This document shows, one piece after another, positions 1-5,747 of a DNA stretch of 8,648 bases. Under the pieces are notes generated by a model that ran no database searches, was not told where the DNA came from, and saw nothing but the letters and a program-made list of their open reading frames with translations. Position 1 is the stretch's first letter. Every line of letters begins with the position of its first letter. The stretch comes from Rhodobiaceae bacterium (GTDB lineage Bacteria; Pseudomonadota; Alphaproteobacteria; RS24). A program made the position numbers and the translations under genes. The stretch lies in the NCBI GenBank assembly GCA_002683515.1, contig NYTN01000087.1, positions 1 through 8,648 of the forward strand. The letters are read 5' to 3'.

Positions 1-532
1 TAAATCCTGATCCCAGCGTTTTTCCAACCTTATCCGTGGTATGCAAGATCGGCAGGCCGACCGTAGCCATCCCGGCATTGGCAGGCGTCGTAGCGCTGCC
101 TCCCATACCAGTGTGGTTACCGCAATAGTAATAAAGATCCAGACCCCCAAAAGGGACAACCAATTGCGTATACGCGCCACTACTTCCTGGGGTGCCGACG
201 TAAGAAACACCCTTGGTGTATTCAGTTCCACGGTTCCACGTCCCGTTTGAAGTCTGGCTGAATTTGAAAGGGTGAGTTCCGTTGCTGTTGTGGCTTTGGT
301 CGAACACATATACCCCGCCCTCAGTCAGACTAAGTGTGGCCTGAGATACACCACCAATAACGAACTTACCACCAGCAACAGTCACCGTATGCGTAACTTC
401 TGCAGGGCGCTGTACAGAATCTGTTGCTTCCGTTAGAGGCAGCGCCAGCTTGTTATAGCTGTAGAACGGGTCTTGTGTTTCCTCGTGAGAAACACCAATG
501 TACCCAGCGTTATCTTCGTGAACCTTACTCAT
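1..532 (-). CDS. Cupredoxin-like phage structural protein, 3' end outside window
   Basis: ATG at 532-530 with a strong AGGAGG 8 nt upstream; 177 residues are visible (MSKVHEDNAGYIGVSHEETQ at the start) with no stop before the left edge, so the gene is 3' partial. Residues about 44-145 form a cupredoxin-like domain: THTVTVAGGKFVIGG, TLSLTEGGVYVFDQSHNSNG, THPFKFS, YTQLVVPFGGLDLYYYCGNHTGMGG. The candidate type-1 copper ligands are His87 (of THPF), Cys137, His140 and Met143, with the expected C-x2-H-x2-M spacing. His81 is an alternative first histidine. This module, with its VFDQS-x-N-x-x-x-HP-x-KFS and YYYC-x-NH-x-GMGG signatures, recurs in structural proteins of marine cyanophages and relatives. 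After it, residues 146-177 (TTPANAGMATVGLP and onward) enter another segment that is cut off. A virion role is inferred from context; copper binding is predicted only from residues. Confidence 0.85.
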   Translation of the reverse strand, partial: MSKVHEDNAGYIGVSHEETQDPFYSYNKLALPLTEATDSVQRPAEVTHTVTVAGGKFVIGGVSQATLSLTEGGVYVFDQSHNSNGTHPFKFSQTSNGTWNRGTEYTKGVSYVGTPGSSGAYTQLVVPFGGLDLYYYCGNHTGMGGSATTPANAGMATVGLPILHTTDKVGKTLGSGF

Positions 533-540
533 GCTCGCGG

Positions 541-546
541 CCTCCT
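541..546 (-). promoter_or_regulatory. Strong Shine-Dalgarno AGGAGG of the cupredoxin-like gene
   Basis: The minus strand reads AGGAGG here with 8 nt to the ATG at 532. It is the best ribosome binding site in the window and decides the start of a gene whose frame would otherwise be uncertain at the window edge. It begins two bases after the end of a small hairpin (549-567). Confidence 0.8.
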
Positions 547-548
547 AT

Positions 549-567
549 TTTGGCAGTAGATGCCAAA
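549..567 (-). other. Intergenic 7-bp hairpin before ribosome binding site
   Basis: A perfect inverted repeat, TTTGGCA and TGCCAAA, flanks a 5-nt loop (556-560) in the 38-nt gap between the 125-residue gene and the cupredoxin-like gene. On the transcribed strand it lies 3 nt after the TGA stop and 2 nt before the AGGAGG. There is no U tract on either side, so it is not a standard intrinsic terminator. It could be an RNA processing or stability element, or could limit access to the ribosome binding site. Function is inference. Confidence 0.5.
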
Positions 568-570
568 GCA

Positions 571-948
571 TCAATAGATTTCAAGGGCGCTAACAGTGAT
601 TTGGCAATCGCCTGCAGCGGAAGCGTAAGCACGCAGCTTTTGACCATGATCCAGCACAACTTTGTTTGCAACAAATTCAAGCGAAGCATCTGCTGGAATT
701 GTAATAGTTTTCGCCAAGTAGAAGCTGGTTGCTTCGGCTTCTACGGTTGCAACCGTAGTAGAACTAGATCCCGCAGCAGCTACAAACAAACTCACGTCAA
801 CAGAGTTGATACCGTCAGTATTAGCAGCCATTACGCTCAGCACAACCGAACGATCATCACTGGAGTTGGTATTAGCCAGTGCGTAAACATCAGTGACGCT
901 ATTAGCAGACGAAAGCTTAGTGCTTTGCGTTTCAAACCGTTCAGCCAT
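571..948 (-). CDS. Small beta-rich putative virion protein (125 aa)
   Basis: ATG at 948 has AGGA (958-955) six bases upstream, and the gene follows a 38-nt gap after the fibre gene. The sequence alternates hydrophobic and polar residues throughout (RSVVLSVMAAN, VDVSLFVAAAG, TSFYLAKTITIPADASLEF, QKLRAYASAAGDCQITVSALEIY), which suggests a single beta sandwich. The C-terminal pattern, a V-V-L-D-x-G-x-x-L-x-A stretch then a short G-D turn and a final V-S-x-x-E-I strand, is shared by small hypothetical proteins I recall beside tail or neck genes in marine phages. There is no signal peptide, membrane segment or enzyme motif. Position between the fibre and the cupredoxin-like protein suggests a fibre accessory, tip or decoration protein. 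I do not recognise a named family. A longer plus-strand frame over the same region is judged a shadow. Confidence 0.75.
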   Translation of the reverse strand: MAERFETQSTKLSSANSVTDVYALANTNSSDDRSVVLSVMAANTDGINSVDVSLFVAAAGSSSTTVATVEAEATSFYLAKTITIPADASLEFVANKVVLDHGQKLRAYASAAGDCQITVSALEIY

Positions 949-986
949 GGTGAATCCTGTGCTTTGTTAAGTATAGAGGAGAGTAA

Positions 987-2825
987 TTAGCCGAGTGCAA
1001 CGGCAAGGCCGAGGCTGACACCACCGCCACCGCCAGCAGCATTAATTGTTACGTCAACTTCTTCGCTAGAAGCATCGTCTACTGCAGTAATTGTGACGTT
1101 AGTTCCCCCGACAAAGTTAATCTTGCGACGAATGCCCTTGTCAACGCCTGCAACCGAAATAGCGGTGCGAGCGTTGCTATCAAGAACACTTGCGATGCGG
1201 GCAGCATTGACAGTATTAGCAGAAGCCGTATTTAGCAAGGTGATGGCTTGATCAGCCGTCAAATCGTTGGGGTCGCCACCAGTTAGAGCACCTTTAATGG
1301 TGTTTGCTGACACATTGGCCAGTTTGGCGTTGGTAACCGAATCAGGCTGAACACTACTGTCCGCTAAGACGGTGAATGACAGAGGGTTGGTGTCAAGAAC
1401 AGGATCATCAACTGTTTGAACAAACTGCTTGCCACCGTTAGTAGATCCGCTTTGAGTGAAGAGGAAAGCACCAGCATCAACTTCGGCGCTTGTGTCGAAA
1501 TCAGTGGTGCGAGTAAGCACCGGGTTAACACCTGCGGCTGCTGCCGTAGTCAGTGAGTAAATGCCATTCTGTGAGCCTGTGCTTTGGTCCTTCAGAAGGA
1601 TCCTGGTGCCAATGGCGGTAATATTGATGCCGTCAATTGACGGCACACCCGTTGCCGTGTAGGTGAAGGTTTTAGGGCCGCCGGCATATGTTCCCGTCTG
1701 ACTTGCTGTTGATGTTGCAATCACAGCGTCTTTAATCTGCAGCCCCTGAGCAACGCTGTCTACATAAGCCTTGCTGGCAACATCGTCTGAAGAGACAGGC
1801 TGTGCAACATTGGTCAGTCGGACAGCATTGAAATTAATATTGTTACTTGCTGCATTAAGGACATTGTCAGCATTAATGTCGATTGAAATGTCATTAGAGA
1901 TAGTTGAAACAGTTGCCTTGTTTGAGCCTGCTTTAATGCCTTTCAGCTCAGTTCGATATTCATTACTAACAAGTGCTGCTTGGTTAACAACCAAACTTTG
2001 ACCAGCGGTTCCGACGTTAGTTGTATATTTCAGGCCGCCCAAATTCTGCAAAGCGTCTTGAGCTGTGCCCGCCTCGGTTCCACCTTGAGCAATGGAAAGG
2101 GCTGTCGTAAGTCCTGCCAGGCTCGTGATATCACTATTTGCGCCGGTTTTGGCTGCGCCTAAATTGGCGCGTGCCTGCGTGGCTGTCGTTGCAGCGGTGC
2201 CGCCCACTGCAAGGGCGAGAGGGCTGCTTTGAGACAGATCGTTGATGCTGATGTTGCTTGGGTCAACATCGATGGCGATTGAGTTGTTAGTGTCCGCAAA
2301 AGCAATCGTAAGCTTGTTGCTTGCTGCTTTTAGTGGGCGCAAGCGAGCATCCTGAGTGCCGTTAGCCAGTGTCGTGACAGAGCTAAGCACATTAAACGAC
2401 GTGCCCGTCGCGCTGAGATTTGTGGCGGTAGAAACACCAGTGTTTTTAATCGTGAGATCAACTCGATCTCCTGAAGGGTTATCAACTCCATCTAAGGCAA
2501 TGCTTGCCCCTTCGATGAGGTTGAGCTGCTGACGACTGGCAATAGTCGTTCCACCCTTGGAAACAATAGTTTTTTGAACAGTCGTATTAGCGTCAACTGA
2601 AATCTGAAGAGTATTATTAGTGTCGTCGTAAGTAGAAGTGATGCCGTTACCATCGGTGACGACAAGATCAAGCATGTCTTGAAGAGCTTCCTTCAAGTTG
2701 GCATACGTAATCTTCTTCGTGACAGAAAGCGAAGGAGTTGTCGTATTGTCAACAACGACGAAAATATCGTCGTTGTTGGGCGTGACCAGCGAAACAAGGT
2801 CAGTAATTACTTTATTCTGGGCCAT
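987..2825 (-). CDS. Modular phage tail-fibre protein with glycine-rich C terminus
   Basis: 612 residues; ATG at 2825 with GGAG 11 nt upstream and a 3-nt gap from the preceding gene. Residues 1-50 (VITDLVSLVTPNNDDIFVVVDN, then ITYANLKEAL) are a typical fibre N-terminal attachment module. The shaft is built from repeated beta units: RQQLNLIEGASIALDGVD (98-115) matches RRKINFVGGTNVTITAVDD (566-584); LRPLKAASNKLTIAF (162-176) matches LKGIKAGSNKATVST (294-308); and LALAVGGTAATTATQARANLGA (203-224) matches LSIAQGGTEAGTAQDALQNLGG (243-264), a repeat seen in many tail fibres. Residues 348-488 (DVASKAYVDSVAQGLQIKDAV, ILLKDQSTGSQNGIYSL, TDFDTSAEVDAGAFLFTQSGSTNGGKQF) are a widespread phage-fibre domain. 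The protein ends AAGGGGGVSLGLAVALG with no visible tip domain. It probably trimerises as a host-recognition or fibre-shaft protein. Confidence 0.88.
   Translation of the reverse strand: MAQNKVITDLVSLVTPNNDDIFVVVDNTTTPSLSVTKKITYANLKEALQDMLDLVVTDGNGITSTYDDTNNTLQISVDANTTVQKTIVSKGGTTIASRQQLNLIEGASIALDGVDNPSGDRVDLTIKNTGVSTATNLSATGTSFNVLSSVTTLANGTQDARLRPLKAASNKLTIAFADTNNSIAIDVDPSNISINDLSQSSPLALAVGGTAATTATQARANLGAAKTGANSDITSLAGLTTALSIAQGGTEAGTAQDALQNLGGLKYTTNVGTAGQSLVVNQAALVSNEYRTELKGIKAGSNKATVSTISNDISIDINADNVLNAASNNINFNAVRLTNVAQPVSSDDVASKAYVDSVAQGLQIKDAVIATSTASQTGTYAGGPKTFTYTATGVPSIDGINITAIGTRILLKDQSTGSQNGIYSLTTAAAAGVNPVLTRTTDFDTSAEVDAGAFLFTQSGSTNGGKQFVQTVDDPVLDTNPLSFTVLADSSVQPDSVTNAKLANVSANTIKGALTGGDPNDLTADQAITLLNTASANTVNAARIASVLDSNARTAISVAGVDKGIRRKINFVGGTNVTITAVDDASSEEVDVTINAAGGGGGVSLGLAVALG
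2034..2231 (-). repeat. Tandem fibre repeat units (protein level)
   Basis: Residues 199-224 and 239-264 of the fibre protein are two diverged copies of one unit: a leading LALAVGGT or LSIAQGGT, a T-A-Q-A/D-A helix-like segment and a closing NLGA or NLGG. They are joined by the linker AKTGANSDITSLAGLTT. Similarity is clear in protein and poor in DNA, so the duplication is old or was acquired as a unit. Confidence 0.7.
2750..2778 (-). repeat. 12-bp perfect inverted repeat near start of fibre gene
   Basis: CAACAACGACGA at 2750-2761 is the exact reverse complement of TCGTCGTTGTTG at 2767-2778, with a 5-nt spacer. In the mRNA it would form a 12-bp stem-loop starting 48 nt inside the fibre gene, across the codons for NNDDIFVVVD (residues 17-26). 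Part of the symmetry arises because Asn and Asp codons (AAC, GAC) pair with Val codons (GTT, GTC). The perfect 12-bp match is still notable. Confidence 0.6.
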
Positions 2826-2828
2826 GGA

Positions 2829-3647
2829 TTAAGAAGCTCCGCTGACTTTGATCGCCTTGAATACTGGAATTGTAGCGCTGTTAGTGCTCTGTCTTGACCA
2901 AAAGAAAGGTCTCAGAGTGTTAGTGCTTGCGCCTGCGTAAGTGTGAATCGTTGCGCCATTACGAGTCACCACCAGAGCGCCTGACACTCCATTCCGCTCA
3001 ATCTTGAACACGTCATCACTTTCCAGAAAAATAGGAGAAGTGGTGCCGATAATGTCAATCTCGCTGCCTACACCAGCAAGTGCGGCAGTGCGGGTGGCTG
3101 CAAGCATGATTTTGTCGGTTCCAGAAGGGATGACAAAATATGTAAGGCCGGTTGCTAGCGGATTAGGGATGGTTCCACTAGCAATTACGACAGCATCACC
3201 TGCCGTGTATCCGTGCGAAACACAATCAAAAGTATTGTCAACGCTGCTAGTGCCGCTGGCAGTTCTGTTCTTGACAACAGTCGCGATAGATTGTCCTGCT
3301 GTTGCAACATTGACTTTGCCTCCATCTCCGTCTTTTTCTGCGACACTAATCGCGTAAATCCCATAAGCACTGCCGCTGTCTTTTAGTTCTGCAGCAGCGC
3401 TCCAAGTGGAAACCGTGGAGATGTTTGTGCTTTCGGCAAGACCGATAGCAGTGGCTCCCACGGTATTACCAGCAATAGCAACATCAAACTGATCAGGACT
3501 AATCTTAAAAGAAAAGCTGCCAGTGCGAGGAGTCTGAGAAGGGTTTTGCAGAATTTGAGTGCCTAAACAAAACGAATAGGCGCGATCTTCCGTCTCAGTG
3601 GGCAAACCACTGGCGGTCAGATTGACGATGGAACTTCCTACTGCCAT
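2829..3647 (-). CDS. Lectin-like structural protein split by FCCH-like module
   Basis: 272 residues; ATG at 3647 lies 2 nt after the TAA of the previous gene, with no clear ribosome binding site, so coupling is likely. Residues 1-122 (SFSFKISPDQFDVAIAGNT, then YGIYAISVAEKDG) and 206-272 (DDVFKIERNGVSGALVVTRNGATIHTY, then LRPFFW) together look like a concanavalin-type beta sandwich of the kind that reads G-D-x-F-x-I-x-R, then V-x-Y-x-RNG-x-x-x-H/Y-T, in phage structural and fibre proteins. Residues about 123-205 interrupt it with NTFDCVSHGYTAGDAVVIASGTIPNPLATGLTYFVIPSGTDKIMLAAT, which fits the HG-x-x-x-GD-x-V, then L-P-x-x-L-x-x-G-x-x-YFV pattern of phage E1-FCCH-like modules. A carbohydrate-binding or particle-decorating role is plausible but unproven; the fold assignment is by pattern only. 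Confidence 0.8.
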   Translation of the reverse strand: MAVGSSIVNLTASGLPTETEDRAYSFCLGTQILQNPSQTPRTGSFSFKISPDQFDVAIAGNTVGATAIGLAESTNISTVSTWSAAAELKDSGSAYGIYAISVAEKDGDGGKVNVATAGQSIATVVKNRTASGTSSVDNTFDCVSHGYTAGDAVVIASGTIPNPLATGLTYFVIPSGTDKIMLAATRTAALAGVGSEIDIIGTTSPIFLESDDVFKIERNGVSGALVVTRNGATIHTYAGASTNTLRPFFWSRQSTNSATIPVFKAIKVSGAS

Positions 3648-3649
3648 GC

Positions 3650-5740
3650 TTAACGCAGTCCGTAATTAAGGAACGCCCTCACTTCAGGCGCAGGACTCAC
3701 TTCATTATACGTATTTGTTGTTGAACAGTTAAAGACTCGCATCCACTCTGCATTTTTTTCACCTAAATCCGCAGAAAGTAAAGAGTCTGTAACTCGACGA
3801 GCTGCAAACACCACGATACCTTGATCGATTGGTCGAGCACGACTAGCAACAGCGTTGTTAATAACCAAGTCGTAGAAGCCAGTGGCATAGACAGGAGCAG
3901 TAATACCGTCTGAGGCGTAGCTGTTATACAGGCCACCTCCTCTCGTCGTCGATAAGGTCAAAGTAGTGACACTTGGGGCTGTTCTTACGTAGAAAGTGCG
4001 AGTACCAATAACAAAGCGGAAGCCGGTCTCGAAAGTATGTTTCCGATCAACCGTAAGAACCCCATTGGAATCAATGTTTGTAATTTGAATGTTCTCGTTG
4101 TTTACGGGAAAATCAAATTTGCTGTCATATTCCGTGGTGATTGACTCTCTGACAAGATCGTAAATCTGCGTCAAGTCAACATCTGTGCCCTTGTTTGGAG
4201 GAAGAAAAAGCGTTGTCAATTTTTTACCAGACACAACTTTCTTGAGTAGGAAGTTACCTTCCAATGCGCCCATGTCAGTAGCTGTGTATGTGTCTTCGAT
4301 AGCAAGAGGCAAGGACTCCGGCACTTCCGTCAACAACTGGACGTTCTGATTGTTGCCGTCAGGCCCTTCTAGAAGGGCCTCAGCCAAGCCGTACTCGCCA
4401 TCAGCGTCGGAAGGTAGAGTTCCATTGAAATGGCCTGCGTTGTCGGCAATAGAGGCGAAGTCTGCATCCCTGAAAACTGCAAATTCAGTGCCGCTGTTGG
4501 CCAGTAAGCTTAAAGTTTTTGGCAATCCTTGCTGAGTATTGAGAATATTGCCAGCAGCAAAATCCTTGCTTCTTATTGCAAACAATGGGAAGAAATGACA
4601 AGGCAGAGTTCCTCCTAATACAGGACCAATGTCGCGACCAGATGTCAAATCTGCTCCAAAGATTTCCGCTTTCTCTGTTTCGCCTCCATCGACTTGCAGA
4701 CTCAATCCATATTTAATAATGAATTGAGGCTCAACAAGATATCCTGTATTCGTTACCTCGATAGTAAAAGGAAGAACCGGGCTGCCCAAGCTTGGAGCAT
4801 CCAAGCTGTCAGGAATTAGCATCTCATGCATTAACACCCAGCGTCCGCGGGGAATGCCTTGAACAGTCTTCGGAACTTCTTTGTTTTCGTCAACTACAAA
4901 CGAATAAAACCTTGCAGAAGAGGCGCCGTACCAGCCCCATTCCACGAGATACATGGCATTCTGAGTGAAATCTAAAGCGGCCCCACTGCCACCAGCTCCA
5001 TCCAGTTTGTCTCCGTTAAATGCACTTCTAGAGACAATTATTTCTTTTGGTAGTCCATCGCCGGAAGAGCGGCGATGAACCAGCATTAAATTATCGCCCT
5101 GCCCATCCGCCTTGATGCGGAAGAAAAAACCGTCTTGTGCATCTCCGATCCCCCAGGTCTTTTCGCAAGCCGGGAGATCGTTCAGACTCATCTGAAGGCA
5201 GACCGAAGCGCGAATGACCCGCCCAGTTTGATATCTAAATCGTTTCCGGGTGGCAATACGTACTCGCTGAAAGCCTCCTTCTGCTTTAGCAAGTTCAATT
5301 TTGACGGCTCGCCGGTTTTCATCGTGACGGATGAATCCAGTGGGGATTGGTGCGTAGTCGGTTCCAACATTTTCTAATTGAGCCCATTTAGCACTTTCTA
5401 AGCCATCGGCCCCAACCTCGTTAAGACCTTGAACTTCAGAGATGTAAATATCATCTCTATAGGCATAATCGTCTGTGTAATTAAAGAGGCTGAGCGATTT
5501 CTCAGCCTTAAGATTGCCAAGAAGATCAGAACGAACTTCGCTTTGCTTTTCTTTATGAATGACGATTGGCAGATTTCCCTCGAAACGAGGGAAGACTACG
5601 GGAACGCCACTAGCGATGACATTTTGTCCAACAGGAAAATGTCCTTCTTGTTGAAGAGTGGTTCCTGAATTAACAGAACCACTGCCTACGACAATAGTTT
5701 TTTGCCCTACTTCATGGTCGAGCTGATGGTAAGTTGCCAT
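3650..5740 (-). CDS. Large phage structural protein, paralogue B (696 aa)
   Basis: ATG at 5740 is 7 nt after the TGA of paralogue A; no strong Shine-Dalgarno is visible. It repeats the architecture of its neighbour: an N-terminal module (QKTIVVGSG, then VIASGVPVVFP), DLLGN (72-76), FRYQTGR (168-174), RSAFNGDKLDG (238-248), EWGWYGASSARFY (267-279), RWVLMHE (300-306) and PSLGSPVLPFTIEV (316-329). After about residue 395 it departs and carries some 250 extra residues that A lacks. In that extension, residues 545-600 (IQITNIDSNGVLTVDRKHTFETG, then TFYVRT, then TTLTLSTT) weakly resemble the same FCCH-like module found in two nearby genes. The C-terminal part (about 638-696) contains PIDQGIVVFAARRVTDS and ends NYGLR. 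It is probably a virion surface or fibre-base protein. It may bind next to, or substitute for, paralogue A in the particle, which is inference. Confidence 0.85.
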   Translation of the reverse strand: MATYHQLDHEVGQKTIVVGSGSVNSGTTLQQEGHFPVGQNVIASGVPVVFPRFEGNLPIVIHKEKQSEVRSDLLGNLKAEKSLSLFNYTDDYAYRDDIYISEVQGLNEVGADGLESAKWAQLENVGTDYAPIPTGFIRHDENRRAVKIELAKAEGGFQRVRIATRKRFRYQTGRVIRASVCLQMSLNDLPACEKTWGIGDAQDGFFFRIKADGQGDNLMLVHRRSSGDGLPKEIIVSRSAFNGDKLDGAGGSGAALDFTQNAMYLVEWGWYGASSARFYSFVVDENKEVPKTVQGIPRGRWVLMHEMLIPDSLDAPSLGSPVLPFTIEVTNTGYLVEPQFIIKYGLSLQVDGGETEKAEIFGADLTSGRDIGPVLGGTLPCHFFPLFAIRSKDFAAGNILNTQQGLPKTLSLLANSGTEFAVFRDADFASIADNAGHFNGTLPSDADGEYGLAEALLEGPDGNNQNVQLLTEVPESLPLAIEDTYTATDMGALEGNFLLKKVVSGKKLTTLFLPPNKGTDVDLTQIYDLVRESITTEYDSKFDFPVNNENIQITNIDSNGVLTVDRKHTFETGFRFVIGTRTFYVRTAPSVTTLTLSTTRGGGLYNSYASDGITAPVYATGFYDLVINNAVASRARPIDQGIVVFAARRVTDSLLSADLGEKNAEWMRVFNCSTTNTYNEVSPAPEVRAFLNYGLR
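4361..4380. repeat. 20-bp perfect palindrome inside structural gene
   Basis: AGGCCCTTCT is followed directly by AGAAGGGCCT, giving an uninterrupted 20-bp palindrome centred on TCTAGA, within the codons for EALLEGP (about residues 454-460) of the 696-residue protein. Symmetry stops immediately outside (C at both 4360 and 4381). A zero-spacer palindrome can form a cruciform or bind a dimeric protein, but a single coding-region copy may be chance. Confidence 0.6.
5657..5683 (-). repeat. 8-bp inverted repeat near start of paralogue B
   Basis: AGTGGTTC (5657-5664) and GAACCACT (5676-5683) are perfect reverse complements around an 11-nt loop. The stem begins 57 nt downstream of the ATG of the 696-residue gene, a position similar to that of the longer stem in the fibre gene. 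It is weaker and could be chance. Confidence 0.35.
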
Positions 5741-5747
5741 ACTTTAA

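Noticed and set aside
949..986. 38-nt gap after the fibre gene considered as a terminator or promoter
   Set aside because: No inverted repeat with a U tract and no late-promoter consensus; only an AGGA ribosome site is seen.
424..990. 188-residue open frame on the plus strand
   Set aside because: It lies fully opposite the minus-strand 125-residue and cupredoxin-like genes, has no domain-like composition (many Cys, Arg and Ser), and opposes an otherwise uniform strand direction.
1225..1234. TAAATA-like late-promoter string on the minus strand, also around 4712-4718
   Set aside because: It lies inside coding sequence, not upstream of any gene start, and matches a T4-like late promoter only partly.
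2563..2576. Repeat ACAATAGTTTTTTG, also at 5691-5704, and a possible slippery A run on the minus strand
   Set aside because: Both copies encode QKTIV near the N-terminal parts of two proteins. The A AAA AAC heptamer is not in the X XXY YYZ register in the fibre gene, and no long overlapping frame follows it.
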